The notes: generated by a model not told the origin, from the sequence alone. A stretch of DNA of 23,367 bases from an uncultured Haemophilus sp. (GCF_937976265.1 NZ_CALJRX010000334.1:1-23367), one strand, 5' to 3'. Shown: positions 14,921 to 22,777, numbered from the stretch's first letter. Translations and numbers: made by a program.

Positions 14921-16153
14921 ATGACAAACAAAGTGTCACTCGACAAATCAAAAATTAAATTTGTGCTATTAGAGGGCGTGCACCAAAGTGCATTAGATAC
15001 CTTGCATGCCGCAGGCTACACCAATATCGACTTTTACAAAAAAGCCTTAGATGGTGATGAGTTAAAAGAAGCGATTAAAGATGCCCATTTTATCGGCTTA
15101 CGTTCTCGTACTAATTTGACTAAGGAAATGATTGAAGCTGCGCCGAAACTGATTGCTATTGGCTGTTTCTGTATCGGTACCAATCAAGTGGATCTTGATG
15201 CGGCAAAAATGCGTGGGATTCCGGTATTTAATGCTCCGTTCTCCAATACACGTTCTGTGGCTGAATTAGTGCTGGGTGAAATTTTGCTCTTAATGCGCAA
15301 TATTCCTCAGGCAAATGCGGATGTGCATCACGGTTTATGGAATAAATCTGCGGTGGGCTCTCATGAAGTACGTGGTAAAAAACTCGGTATCGTGGGTTAC
15401 GGCCATATCGGTTCGCAATTAAGTATTATTGCGGAATCTTTAGGGATGGATGTATATTTCTACGATATCGAAAATAAATTGCCATTAGGTAATGCTAAAC
15501 AATTGCACACACTTGAAGAGTTATTGGGTTCTTGTGATGTGATCTCACTGCATGTACCTGATTTACCTTCAACCCGTAATTTAATGAGTGCTGAACGTAT
15601 TGCACAATTAAAACAAGATTCTATTTTGATCAATGCGGCACGTGGTACGGTAGTGGATATTGATGCTTTAGCAGCTGCACTTGAGCAAGGTAAAGTTCGT
15701 GGTGCGGCAGTTGACGTATTTCCTGTTGAACCCGCTTCAATCAATGAAGAGTTTGTTTCTCCATTACGTAAATTTGATAATGTGATTTTAACCCCGCATA
15801 TCGGTGGTTCAACCGCAGAAGCCCAAGAAAACATTGGTTTTGAAGTCGCGGGTAAATTTGTGAAATATTCTGATAACGGTTCAACCCTTTCTTCCGTGAA
15901 TTTCCCAGAAGTATCTTTACCAGAACACGTTGGTACAAAACGTTTACTTCATATTCACGAAAATCGTCCAGGTGTATTAAACAAACTGAACCAAATTTTC
16001 GTCGAAGCCAATCTCAATATTGCAGCGCAATATTTGCAAACCGATCCGAAAATTGGTTATGTTGTGGTAGATGTTGAAACAGATGATGCATCACCATTGT
16101 TGGCCAAACTCCGTGAGATTGAAGGCACAATCAAAGCGCGTGTGTTGTATTAA
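14921..16153 (+). CDS. serA: D-3-phosphoglycerate dehydrogenase
   Basis: Oxidises 3-phosphoglycerate to 3-phosphohydroxypyruvate with NAD+, the first step of serine synthesis; in E. coli a tetramer inhibited by serine at the C-terminal ACT domain. I use the ATG at 14921 (MTNKVSLDKSKIKFVLLEGVH), giving 410 residues, exactly the E. coli length, with AAGGA 7 bases upstream. A longer frame from 14864 overlaps rpiA and adds unrelated residues. Motifs: GIVGYGHIGSQLS (NAD loop, about 154-166), NAARGTVVD (catalytic Arg), AAVDVFPVEP (Glu), ILTPHIGGST (catalytic His) and an ACT domain from about 337 (RLLHIHENRPGVLNKLNQIF). It ends at a strong terminator facing the hyb operon. Confidence 0.97.
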   Translation: MTNKVSLDKSKIKFVLLEGVHQSALDTLHAAGYTNIDFYKKALDGDELKEAIKDAHFIGLRSRTNLTKEMIEAAPKLIAIGCFCIGTNQVDLDAAKMRGIPVFNAPFSNTRSVAELVLGEILLLMRNIPQANADVHHGLWNKSAVGSHEVRGKKLGIVGYGHIGSQLSIIAESLGMDVYFYDIENKLPLGNAKQLHTLEELLGSCDVISLHVPDLPSTRNLMSAERIAQLKQDSILINAARGTVVDIDALAAALEQGKVRGAAVDVFPVEPASINEEFVSPLRKFDNVILTPHIGGSTAEAQENIGFEVAGKFVKYSDNGSTLSSVNFPEVSLPEHVGTKRLLHIHENRPGVLNKLNQIFVEANLNIAAQYLQTDPKIGYVVVDVETDDASPLLAKLREIEGTIKARVLY

Positions 16154-16176
16154 TTTGAAAAAGTAACCAAAAACTG

Positions 16177-16185
16177 ACCGCACTT
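16177..16185 (-). repeat. DNA uptake signal sequence after serA
   Basis: Exact ACCGCACTT, 24 bases after the serA stop and just before the terminator. Confidence 0.88.
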
Positions 16186-16202
16186 TGTGTGGGATGGAAA
16201 GC

Positions 16203-16243
16203 AAAATGGGCAAAGTAAGTTATTTTACGTTGCCCATTTTTAT
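16203..16243. terminator. Bidirectional terminator between serA and hybE
   Basis: AAAATGGGCAA (16203-16213) pairs perfectly with TTGCCCATTTT (16230-16240), with an inner GTAA/TTAC pairing, followed by T on the + strand and by TTTTGC on the - strand. It can end serA and also the hyb operon, which converge here. Confidence 0.88.
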
Positions 16244-16263
16244 TAACTGTTTGTGGCTTATAT

Positions 16264-16773
16264 TTATTTTATCATCGCCTTAAATAGATTGCGGCGATCA
16301 GAATTAAATGTCGGCTGTGCGGTTGGTATGGATAAAACCATACGCAAACAATCTTGCGTCAGTTGAACCGCTTGTTCGTTAGTTAGATTCGGGTCGAGTG
16401 GTGAATGTAAGGAACAACTTAAATATTGCGGTACATTTTCAATACTACTAACGGTGAAAGTGAGTGGTTTGTAAGGCAGTTTTACAGTGAGTTTATCACC
16501 TAATTCACGTGGCTCCCATTGTTGTTGAGGGCCAGGTAGAATCACCACACTCATCATCCACGGGGTTAATACTGTGCCGATCCATTGATCTTCAAATAAA
16601 ACAAATTTAGGGCAGAAACACTCGATGCCTTTATGAAAAAAAGGGAGATCTTGCATTTCAGGTACAATGTTTTGCATTTCGGCAAGGAAAATCTCCGTTG
16701 GATTTTCTTCAAAGCCAGAAACAGAGTTTAAAAGTGCGGTCGAATTTTCAGATGTTTTTTCGTGTCGATACAT
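16264..16773 (-). CDS. hybE: Hydrogenase-2 assembly chaperone HybE
   Basis: 169 residues; E. coli HybE 162. In E. coli, HybE binds the Tat signal of the HybO small subunit and delays its export until the large subunit is mature. Diagnostic block: FVLFEDQWIGTVLTPWMMSVVILPGPQQQWEP at about 55-86, then LPYKPLTFTVSSIENVPQYLSCSLHSPL near 98-125 and LTQDCLRMVLSIP. The N-terminal 30 residues (YRHEKTSENSTALLNSVSGFEENP) are not obviously conserved. It is the last hyb gene, 141 bases after hybD, although the other hyb genes overlap or nearly touch; that gap holds the nested repeat. No good Shine-Dalgarno is visible before the ATG at 16771-16773. An uptake signal lies inside (16732). Confidence 0.93.
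   Translation of the reverse strand: MYRHEKTSENSTALLNSVSGFEENPTEIFLAEMQNIVPEMQDLPFFHKGIECFCPKFVLFEDQWIGTVLTPWMMSVVILPGPQQQWEPRELGDKLTVKLPYKPLTFTVSSIENVPQYLSCSLHSPLDPNLTNEQAVQLTQDCLRMVLSIPTAQPTFNSDRRNLFKAMIK
16732..16740 (+). repeat. DNA uptake signal sequence, inside hybE
   Basis: Exact AAGTGCGGT followed by CGAATTTT, close to the extended consensus; on the coding strand it encodes Thr-Ala-Leu. Confidence 0.88.
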
Positions 16774-16815
16774 GGTTTATTTTTCAATATTAATAAGATT
16801 AAAGCCTAGTAGGTG

Positions 16816-16936
16816 AAATCTTAAAGAAAGTTCCCCTCTTTCGTAAAGAGGAGTTAGGGGAGATTTAACACTAGTCTCGATTAATCAAGTCAAATCTCCC
16901 CCAGCCCCTCTTTTCTAAAGAGGGGAATCTAGATTT
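16816..16936. repeat. Nested palindromic repeat element between hybD and hybE
   Basis: Two 36-base arms, 16831-16866 and 16892-16927, are inverted copies with about 5 mismatches. Each arm is itself an imperfect hairpin (CCCCTCTTT, 3 bases, AAAGAGG(A/G)G), with an AAATCT/AGATTT pair further out (16816-16821 with 16931-16936, and AGATTT/AAATCT at the inner ends). The 25-base centre (16867-16891) is AT-rich. The right arm overlaps the last codons and stop of hybD. It looks like a small intergenic repeat of the kind scattered in Pasteurellaceae; I cannot tell whether it is mobile. Confidence 0.8.
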
Positions 16937-17394
16937 AAACCGTATTCCTTAATGACTTGATTTAACGTTTCAAAAACCTTTGGCAACACGTTTTGTATTG
17001 TTTCCGTCAAACCAATTCCAGATTCTAGTGATTCTGGTTGGATGCCGATGAGGCAAAGGTGTTTTGGGAATTCGTCCGTTAATTTCATTGCAGAAAGTAC
17101 ATCACAAATGCCGAGTTGGTGTGGTGAAATTTTGCGAGAGAAAAAGATGGGCACTTGCTCATCATGCAACACAATAATCTCGCCTGGCTGTTTGTTAGCA
17201 AGCACGGCATCGACAATAATCAAATGCTCGCGATTTGCCATTGCATCCAGTAATTCCATGCCACAAGTACCACCATCGATGATGTCAAAGTGCGGTTGAA
17301 TTTCAGGGCGTTTTTCAAGCTCCTGCACAACGCGCACACCAACACCTTCATCACTTAACAAAATATTGCCGACGCCAAGAATTAACGGCTTCAT
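16915..17394 (-). CDS. hybD: Hydrogenase-2 maturation endopeptidase HybD
   Basis: Nickel-dependent peptidase that removes the C-terminal extension of HybC after nickel insertion. 159 residues, E. coli 164. Recognisable are GVGNILLSDEGVGVRVVQELE (about 7-27, with the Glu that binds nickel), IIDGGTCGMELLDAMANREHLIIVDAV (about 40-65, with the Asp), SPHQLGICDVLSA (the His, near 92) and GIQPESLESGIGLTE. So all three metal ligands of the family appear present. The start ATG shares one base with the hybC stop (TAATG), which suggests translational coupling. The last residues, NLDSPL, and the stop are encoded by the nested repeat, so the tail is not homologous to other HybD proteins. One uptake signal is inside (17288). 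Confidence 0.95.
   Translation of the reverse strand: MKPLILGVGNILLSDEGVGVRVVQELEKRPEIQPHFDIIDGGTCGMELLDAMANREHLIIVDAVLANKQPGEIIVLHDEQVPIFFSRKISPHQLGICDVLSAMKLTDEFPKHLCLIGIQPESLESGIGLTETIQNVLPKVFETLNQVIKEYGLNLDSPL
17288..17296 (+). repeat. DNA uptake signal sequence, inside hybD
   Basis: Exact AAGTGCGGT followed by TGAATTTC. Confidence 0.88.
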
Positions 17395-19103
17395 TACAAC
17401 ACCTTCACTTCAGTTACTTCACCGTTTTCGGTATTAACTACATGTACGGCGCATGACATACAAGGGTCGAATGAGTGAATGGTTCGAACCACTTCCAATG
17501 GTTTAGTCGGATCTGCCACCGGTGTACCAATAATGGAAAGCTCATAAGGGCCCATTTGGTCTTGTTCATTACGCGGACCGGCATTCCATGTGGATGGAAC
17601 AACCGCTTGGTAGTTCTCAATGCGACCATCTTTGATGACAACCCAGTGAGAAAGCATGCCTCGTGGTACTTCACCAAAACCAACACCACGGAATTCACCG
17701 TTTGCTGGAATATCCGTTTTGATATAAGCCGTCATATCACCTTTAGCGATATTATCAATGAGCATTTGCCATTGAGCACTTAAAATATCGTTGAGCGCAC
17801 AGCAATGCACGGTACGACCGATAATACGTCCAAGGGTAGAATGTAATTGATCGGTAGTTAACGTGTTACCAGTCAATTTTTCATAAATGCCTTTCAATTC
17901 ATTGAAATGGGTAACGGTTGGTGTGTCATTTGCGGCCAAACCACACATTAAATAGGCGAGAGGACCCACTTCGACAACTTTACCGTAGAATGTCGGCGCT
18001 TTTACCCAAGAGTATTTACCATCATCTTGCCAGCCTGTGTATTTAGGACGAGTTAAACCCGCCCAAGGTTCTAATGGCTCATCGTCTTCGTACCAAGCGT
18101 GTTTACCACTCTCTTTAATGCCTTTTACAACGAACTCATCTTTTTGTTGATCAATTGGACGGAAAGTCGATAAATCGCCGTTTTCGATATAACCACCTTT
18201 TAACATGAATTTAGAGTTATCTGCATCAATTGGGTATTCTGGTACAGATAAGTAGTTGCCAGATGTTTTGCCTAAGCTTAACCATTCAGGATAATAAGCC
18301 GCAAATACTGCTGCATCTACTTTATACACTTGGTTAATGAAGTCAGTTAAACGATCGATACAAGCTTTCACGAACATGAGACGTTCTTGGTTTAGTACCG
18401 CTTGGGAATCTAAGTTAATTGGGTTTGCTACACCACCAATCGCCAAGTTTTGAATGTGTGGTGTTTTACTTCCGAGTAATGCGACTACACGGTTAGCATC
18501 ACGTTGACATTCAAGAGCTTGCAAATAGTGCGCGACGGCAATGAGGTTCACTTCTGGTGGAAGTTTCATTGCAGCATGACCGAAATAACCGTTAGCGAAA
18601 ATACCAAGTTGTCCACTATCCACTAATGCTTGAATTTTTTTCTGTACATTGCGGAATTCGTTAGCACTGTTTAATGACCATGTAGAGACACCTTTTAGCA
18701 TGTCTGCTGCTTTTTCAGGATCAGCTTTTAGCGCAGCGGTGATATCCACCCAGTCCATCGCGGAGAGTTGATAGAAGTGCACGATATGGTCATGGATACT
18801 GTGTGCAGCAAGAATCATGTTACGAATGTACTGTGCATTGACTGGAACTTTAGCACCAATAGCATCTTCTACGGCACGCACGCTGATAATCGCGTGTACT
18901 GTGGTACATACACCACAGATACGTTGCATAATCATCCATGCATCACGAGGGTCTGCACCTTTTACGATATTTTCCATACCGCGCCACATGGTCCCGGATG
19001 ACCAAGCATTGGTGACGACACCATTTTCAATTTCGCAATCAATACGTAAATGACCCTCAATACGGGTAATTGGGTCAATTGAGATACGTTTTTTTTCTGA
19101 CAT
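17394..19103 (-). CDS. hybC: Hydrogenase-2 large (NiFe) subunit HybC
   Basis: Catalytic subunit of uptake hydrogenase 2, which splits H2 at the NiFe centre in the periplasm after co-export with HybO. 569 residues, E. coli 567. The N-terminal ligand motif RICGVCTTVH has Cys63 and Cys66; the C-terminal motif DPCMSCAVH has Cys548 and Cys551, so all four NiFe cysteines are present. The residue after His554 begins a 15-residue tail (VVNTENGEVTEVKVL), which HybD would remove. There is no signal peptide, as expected for a subunit exported with HybO. The ATG overlaps the hybB stop by one base (TAATG), and the stop overlaps hybD in the same way. The protein aligns with E. coli HybC throughout as far as I can recall, with no gaps of note. 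Confidence 0.98.
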   Translation of the reverse strand: MSEKKRISIDPITRIEGHLRIDCEIENGVVTNAWSSGTMWRGMENIVKGADPRDAWMIMQRICGVCTTVHAIISVRAVEDAIGAKVPVNAQYIRNMILAAHSIHDHIVHFYQLSAMDWVDITAALKADPEKAADMLKGVSTWSLNSANEFRNVQKKIQALVDSGQLGIFANGYFGHAAMKLPPEVNLIAVAHYLQALECQRDANRVVALLGSKTPHIQNLAIGGVANPINLDSQAVLNQERLMFVKACIDRLTDFINQVYKVDAAVFAAYYPEWLSLGKTSGNYLSVPEYPIDADNSKFMLKGGYIENGDLSTFRPIDQQKDEFVVKGIKESGKHAWYEDDEPLEPWAGLTRPKYTGWQDDGKYSWVKAPTFYGKVVEVGPLAYLMCGLAANDTPTVTHFNELKGIYEKLTGNTLTTDQLHSTLGRIIGRTVHCCALNDILSAQWQMLIDNIAKGDMTAYIKTDIPANGEFRGVGFGEVPRGMLSHWVVIKDGRIENYQAVVPSTWNAGPRNEQDQMGPYELSIIGTPVADPTKPLEVVRTIHSFDPCMSCAVHVVNTENGEVTEVKVL

Positions 19104-20329
19104 TATTCTGCTCCGCTAACTTTTTTGCTGAATGCCGCTTTTTCGGCAATAATTTTTTCTGAGTCTTCGGTATGTTTTTCTTTAACTACCGGTAATACAG
19201 GGAATAAACGAATGATTAAAATATAGGCGCATACTTCAATAGAAATGAAGCCAATTGAAATAAGCAATTCTTCCGCTGATGGGAAATATTGATAGCCATT
19301 GCCCGGGTTATACATGATAAGCGAGTAGTTCATACGCCATAACGCCGCACCGAGTAACATGCTTAATGCCGAAATAAATAACCAACGGGAATCAGATTTT
19401 TTCTCCCCGAGGAAGAGGGTCAGTAATGGTAATACCATCAACCAGACTTCCATCCAGAACATCCATGCTTCAAATTTAGTTAATTTATCGAAACCCACAA
19501 CCATTTGCAGTTTATCGTTATAAATTAACTCACCAAAACGCACCGCTAAGAAGCAGAAAATTAATCCTGCGGTAACGCGTGCTAATTGAGTAAATAAATG
19601 ACGTTCATCTGGCGTTTTTCCTGCAAGACCCGCTTTAACTAAGGAGCCTTCAAAGATCACGATAGAGAAGCCCATAATGAAAGCAGTCAGCAAGGAGAGT
19701 ATTGGTAAAACTTCATAGCTTTGCCATACCGGATGGACTTTATGACCAGCTACAATCATCAAGGAACCCATTGAAGATTGGTGCATCATCGGCAATAAGG
19801 CACCCAAGGCAATAATGAAAAACATGATTTTATTCAGTTTATTAAACCATTTTTTCAAGGCGAAGAAACCAAGCCATACTGGGGCAAACTCTAGGGTTAC
19901 CACGATGATATACACCGTCATACAAAATGCCGTTTCAAACAGAACGGAATTCGTGTTGAATTGGCCTGGAATGTAGAAATAAGGTAAATGCCAATAACGG
20001 CCCATATCAATGGCGATAGATAGGCCTCCGAGTGAATAACCGAATAAACTTGCAAGCAATGCTGGGCGTACAAGGGAGTGATATTTCCCTTTATTGAAAA
20101 TATACACGGTCCAAGCTAATGCCCAACCGCCACAGGCTAATCCTGTACCAACAAGTAAGTCAAAGGCAATCCATAACCCCCAAGGATAACCGCCGTTAAG
20201 TGCGGTTACAGAACCAATACCAAAAACTAAACGTTTTAAAATTAATAAAACGCAAAGTACGGCAAGTGGTGCAAAAAAGAGAATTGCGGCAGAAACAAGG
20301 CGACCGCCCACCGGACGTGGATTACTCAT
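19103..20329 (-). CDS. hybB: Hydrogenase-2 membrane subunit HybB (NrfD/PsrC family)
   Basis: Integral membrane protein that passes electrons from HybA to the quinone pool and, in E. coli, links to proton movement. I use the ATG at 20327-20329 (MSNPRPVGGRLVSAA), giving 408 residues (E. coli 392). A GGAGG at 20339-20343 lies 9 bases upstream of it; the other in-frame ATG at 20338 directly abuts that site, and the longer frame to 20407 lies inside hybA. The start therefore overlaps hybA by 8 bases. About ten membrane helices are visible, with GYPWGLWIAFDLLVGTGLACGGWALAW, MHQSSMGSLM and EELLISIGFISIEVCAYILIIRLFP as strong family blocks. An uptake signal lies inside (20198). The C-terminus has a longer charged tail than E. 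coli. Confidence 0.95.
   Translation of the reverse strand: MSNPRPVGGRLVSAAILFFAPLAVLCVLLILKRLVFGIGSVTALNGGYPWGLWIAFDLLVGTGLACGGWALAWTVYIFNKGKYHSLVRPALLASLFGYSLGGLSIAIDMGRYWHLPYFYIPGQFNTNSVLFETAFCMTVYIIVVTLEFAPVWLGFFALKKWFNKLNKIMFFIIALGALLPMMHQSSMGSLMIVAGHKVHPVWQSYEVLPILSLLTAFIMGFSIVIFEGSLVKAGLAGKTPDERHLFTQLARVTAGLIFCFLAVRFGELIYNDKLQMVVGFDKLTKFEAWMFWMEVWLMVLPLLTLFLGEKKSDSRWLFISALSMLLGAALWRMNYSLIMYNPGNGYQYFPSAEELLISIGFISIEVCAYILIIRLFPVLPVVKEKHTEDSEKIIAEKAAFSKKVSGAE
20198..20206 (+). repeat. DNA uptake signal sequence, inside hybB
   Basis: Exact AAGTGCGGT in coding sequence. Confidence 0.88.
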
Positions 20330-21362
20330 GATGCTCATCCTCCGCTTCTTCCATTTCCTTGCGTGCCTGACGCATGGCTTCTTTTTGTGCTGCAATACGC
20401 TCAGCAATTTTATCGCCGTGCATATTTTTGTAAGTCATAAAGGTTAGACCGGCAAGTGCGACTAACGGTAATGCTAAACCGCGATACAAGAAGTGTTGTA
20501 AATGCGCAGCACGAGAACCTGTCGCGACTTCATCTAAGTCTGGCAAACCAAGATTAGTAAAAGGTACGCCACTTAAGGCGAGTACCTGTGTACCGCCACC
20601 TTCTTTTTCACCGTAGATATGATATTGATATGCCGGTACGGTAGCACGGTATTTATCTGTGCTATTGACGTGTTGACGTGGATAATCGTATTCAGTACCA
20701 CGTAATAAGCTTAAACGACGTTTCGCTTCTGCCAATAATTCTTCACGTGTACCAAAAATAATGGCACCAGTTGGACAAACATGACAGCAACCAGGTAATT
20801 CGCCTTTATCTAAGCGTTCAACGCCTTTTTGGTTACAGAGTTCACATTTGCTGATTTCACCGAATGGATTATCGTAGTCATATTTTGGTACATCAAACGG
20901 ACAGCCAACCATGCAATAACGGCAACCGGTACAAATATCGGGATCATATTTTACAATACCGGTTTTTGGATCTTTGGTAAGCGCTTGAACTGGGCAAACC
21001 GCAACACAGTTAGGGTCAACGCAATGCATACATTGTTTTTTTATGTAAGCATAGCCGTTTTCTGTTTTATCTTTATTTGTGCCGTCGCCATCACTCCATA
21101 CTTGAATCACGTTACGAGTAAATGGGGTGAGTTTGTCGTTATTTGACCAAGTTTGATCGCCTTTTGGATTAACGGGGGTGTGGTTCACGTTTTGACATTC
21201 TGCCACGCATGCTTGACAACCTACGCAAAGGGTAGAGTCGTAAAGCATTCCTAGTGCACCAGGAATAGGCTCAACCGCTTCTGATGCCTGTACATTTGAC
21301 ACAGGCAAAGTAGATGCGATTCCGCCAAGCATACCCGCTTTTAGAAATTTTCGTCTATCCAT
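20322..21362 (-). CDS. hybA: Hydrogenase-2 ferredoxin-type electron-transfer subunit HybA
   Basis: Periplasmic 4x[4Fe-4S] protein that carries electrons from HybO to HybB. 346 residues (E. coli 328). The N-terminus MDRRKFLKAGMLGGIASTLP is a Tat signal with twin Arg3-Arg4. Four cysteine-rich sets follow: CVGCQACVAEC, CMHCVDPNCVAVCPV, CTGCRYCMVGCPF with CELCNQKG, and CCHVCPTGAI. A membrane helix (LALPLVALAGLTFMTY, about 298-313) would anchor it, followed by a highly charged tail (KEAMRQARKEMEEAEDEHHE) that could be coiled coil and looks longer than the E. coli end. The gap to hybO is only 2 bases, so it is translated from the same message. Its 3' end carries the Shine-Dalgarno of hybB. Confidence 0.96.
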   Translation of the reverse strand: MDRRKFLKAGMLGGIASTLPVSNVQASEAVEPIPGALGMLYDSTLCVGCQACVAECQNVNHTPVNPKGDQTWSNNDKLTPFTRNVIQVWSDGDGTNKDKTENGYAYIKKQCMHCVDPNCVAVCPVQALTKDPKTGIVKYDPDICTGCRYCMVGCPFDVPKYDYDNPFGEISKCELCNQKGVERLDKGELPGCCHVCPTGAIIFGTREELLAEAKRRLSLLRGTEYDYPRQHVNSTDKYRATVPAYQYHIYGEKEGGGTQVLALSGVPFTNLGLPDLDEVATGSRAAHLQHFLYRGLALPLVALAGLTFMTYKNMHGDKIAERIAAQKEAMRQARKEMEEAEDEHHE

Positions 21363-21364
21363 TG

Positions 21365-22513
21365 TTATTTACCTGTATGTTGTTCTTTCTCTGCGGCTTT
21401 AGCTTCAGAACGGGCTTTATGTTGAGCGCTTAATTCGCGTAAGGTCACAACACTCACGCCTGCTAGGATTGCAGCTGCACCACCTAATAAAGCAATAGCG
21501 GTCATGGTTGCACCTGAACCTTCGGTGTTGTTGACATCTGGTTTTTCAACGCGTGGTGTTGGGTTTTCTACACCCGCTAATTGGAAAATACCTTTGGTAA
21601 AGCCCACACCTTTTTCGTTACAACCATAGCAAGGGTGCCCGATACCAACCGGCCAGTTATTACCGCCGACATCACAGAATTCTAAAGTAGAGCAGTTACC
21701 GTAAGTTTCTGGTCCTTTACAACCGAGATGATACAAACACCAACCGTTGCGGTGACCATAATCGCCGTATTCTTTCGCGAAGCGACCCGCATCAAAGTGC
21801 GGACGACGATAACAGTTTTCGTGAATTAAGCGATCGTAAGCGAATAATGGACGATTTAATTTGTCCATTGCAGGTAGTTTCTTATAAGTAAGAATATAAG
21901 CGACAGTTGCAAGGAAGTTGTGTGGATTTGGTGGACAGCCAGGAATATTAATCACTGGTGTGCCTTTTGGTAATACTTCAGACAAGCTGCTTGCGCCAGT
22001 TGGGTTGCCCCCGCTAGAAGGTACGCCGCCCCATGCTGCACAAGAACCGATCGCAATAACCGCTGCAGCACCTTTAGCGGCTTCTTGGATGTGTTCTACA
22101 ATCGGTTTACCTGCTACCATACAATAGACGCCGCCGTCTTTCACCGGAATAGATCCATCTACGACTAAAACATATTTTCCATAATACTGTTTAATTGCAT
22201 TGTGTTTGTTATCTTCAGCTTGTTCCCCAAAGGCTGCAGAAAGGGTTTCGTGGTATTCTAAGGAAATCATTTCCAATACCAAGTTTTCTACTGTTGGGTG
22301 GGTCGCGCGTAGCAAGGATTCAGTACAACCCGTACATTCTTGCGCACCGATCCATAATACTGGTGGGCGTTTAGGTTCAGTTAAAGCTGCGGTCATTTCT
22401 GCGCCCGCTTTTGAACTTAACCCCATAGTTGCCGCAAGTGCGGTACATAACTTCATAAAATCCCGACGGGAAACTTCTGCTAAAGCAGAAAATAATCCAT
22501 CACTTCGTTGCAT
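21365..22513 (-). CDS. hybO: Hydrogenase-2 small subunit HybO
   Basis: FeS subunit that relays electrons from the NiFe centre of HybC. 382 residues (E. coli 372). Tat signal: SRRDFMKLCTALAATMGLS with Arg16-Arg17. Proximal cluster residues are in QECTGCTES (Cys60, Cys63) with GSCAAWGG and GCPPNPHN; medial and distal clusters are covered by HENCYRRPHFD, WCLYHLGCKGPETYGNCS and GHPCYGCNEKGVGF. The C-terminal helix (ATMTAIALLGGAAAILAGVSV) anchors the mature complex in the membrane. Its 10-residue longer N-terminus than E. coli is normal for this group. GGAG lies 7 bases before the ATG. First gene of hybOABCDE; a predicted FNR-dependent promoter lies upstream. Confidence 0.98.
   Translation of the reverse strand: MQRSDGLFSALAEVSRRDFMKLCTALAATMGLSSKAGAEMTAALTEPKRPPVLWIGAQECTGCTESLLRATHPTVENLVLEMISLEYHETLSAAFGEQAEDNKHNAIKQYYGKYVLVVDGSIPVKDGGVYCMVAGKPIVEHIQEAAKGAAAVIAIGSCAAWGGVPSSGGNPTGASSLSEVLPKGTPVINIPGCPPNPHNFLATVAYILTYKKLPAMDKLNRPLFAYDRLIHENCYRRPHFDAGRFAKEYGDYGHRNGWCLYHLGCKGPETYGNCSTLEFCDVGGNNWPVGIGHPCYGCNEKGVGFTKGIFQLAGVENPTPRVEKPDVNNTEGSGATMTAIALLGGAAAILAGVSVVTLRELSAQHKARSEAKAAEKEQHTGK
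22436..22444 (+). repeat. DNA uptake signal sequence, inside hybO
   Basis: Exact AAGTGCGGT within the Tat signal region of hybO (encodes Thr-Ala-Leu on the coding strand). Confidence 0.88.
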
Positions 22514-22550
22514 ATAATCACTCCAATTGGCACGTTACTTGTATGGTTAA

Positions 22551-22599
22551 TCTAACTATGATATGTCTTGATGCGGGAAATTTGTTTGATCGTAATCAA
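22551..22599 (-). promoter_or_regulatory. FNR-dependent (class II) promoter of hybOABCDE
   Basis: TTGAT-CGTA-ATCAA at 22586-22599 is a perfect match to the FNR box. On the - strand, TATCAT at 22558-22563 is a good -10; with a start at about 22551 the FNR centre (22592.5) falls at -41.5, the class II position, where no -35 is required. The leader would be about 38 bases, with GGAG before the hybO ATG. Box and geometry are visible; FNR binding is inferred. Confidence 0.78.
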
Positions 22600-22634
22600 A
22601 AATATCCCTATTTCCCTTACAAAATAAGAGGATA

Positions 22635-22650
22635 AGTGATTGTTTTCACT
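22635..22650. promoter_or_regulatory. CRP-like site upstream of hyb
   Basis: AGTGA-N6-TCACT, 8 of the 10 core bases of a CRP site with exact symmetry and spacing. Its centre (22642.5) is about -91.5 from the predicted hyb start, one of the helical phases at which CRP works. A weaker Fur-like match (13 of 19) starts at 22659 and is not called. Confidence 0.45.
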
Positions 22651-22697
22651 TGCTTATTGAGAATGATTTTTATTTGCTGGTATTGTTTTTACTTGGA

Positions 22698-22712
22698 GTA
22701 CATTTTTTGTAC
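22698..22712. repeat. Short dyad of unknown role
   Basis: GTACA-TTTTT-TGTAC, perfect 5-bp arms in the hyb-lemA intergenic region, with partly matching flanks (GAGT / ACTC). It fits no regulator box that I recognise with confidence. Confidence 0.4.
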
Positions 22713-22768
22713 ACTCAATCACAATAGTAAAGCAAAGATTTAGACTCTAAAAAGCTTAGTGAAAATTG

Positions 22769-22777
22769 ACCGCACTT
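22769..22777 (-). repeat. DNA uptake signal sequence in the hyb-lemA region
   Basis: Exact ACCGCACTT. Confidence 0.88.

Noticed and set aside
16816..16936. CRISPR array or insertion sequence at the hybD-hybE gap
   Set aside because: Only two inverted arms are present, with no regular direct repeats, spacers or transposase frame; a palindromic repeat fits better.
18768..19053. Overlapping + strand open frames opposite hybC and other open frames opposite lon, gpsA and hybO
   Set aside because: They lie antisense to well-conserved genes, have no ribosome-binding sites and show no recognisable protein family.
20330..20407. N-terminal extension of hybB back to 20407
   Set aside because: These codons lie inside hybA in another frame; GGAGG at 20339-20343 is correctly spaced only for the ATG at 20329, and E. 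coli HybB begins at the same place.
22659..22677. Fur-like box upstream of hyb
   Set aside because: 13 of 19 consensus bases in a very AT-rich stretch can arise by chance; no supporting context.
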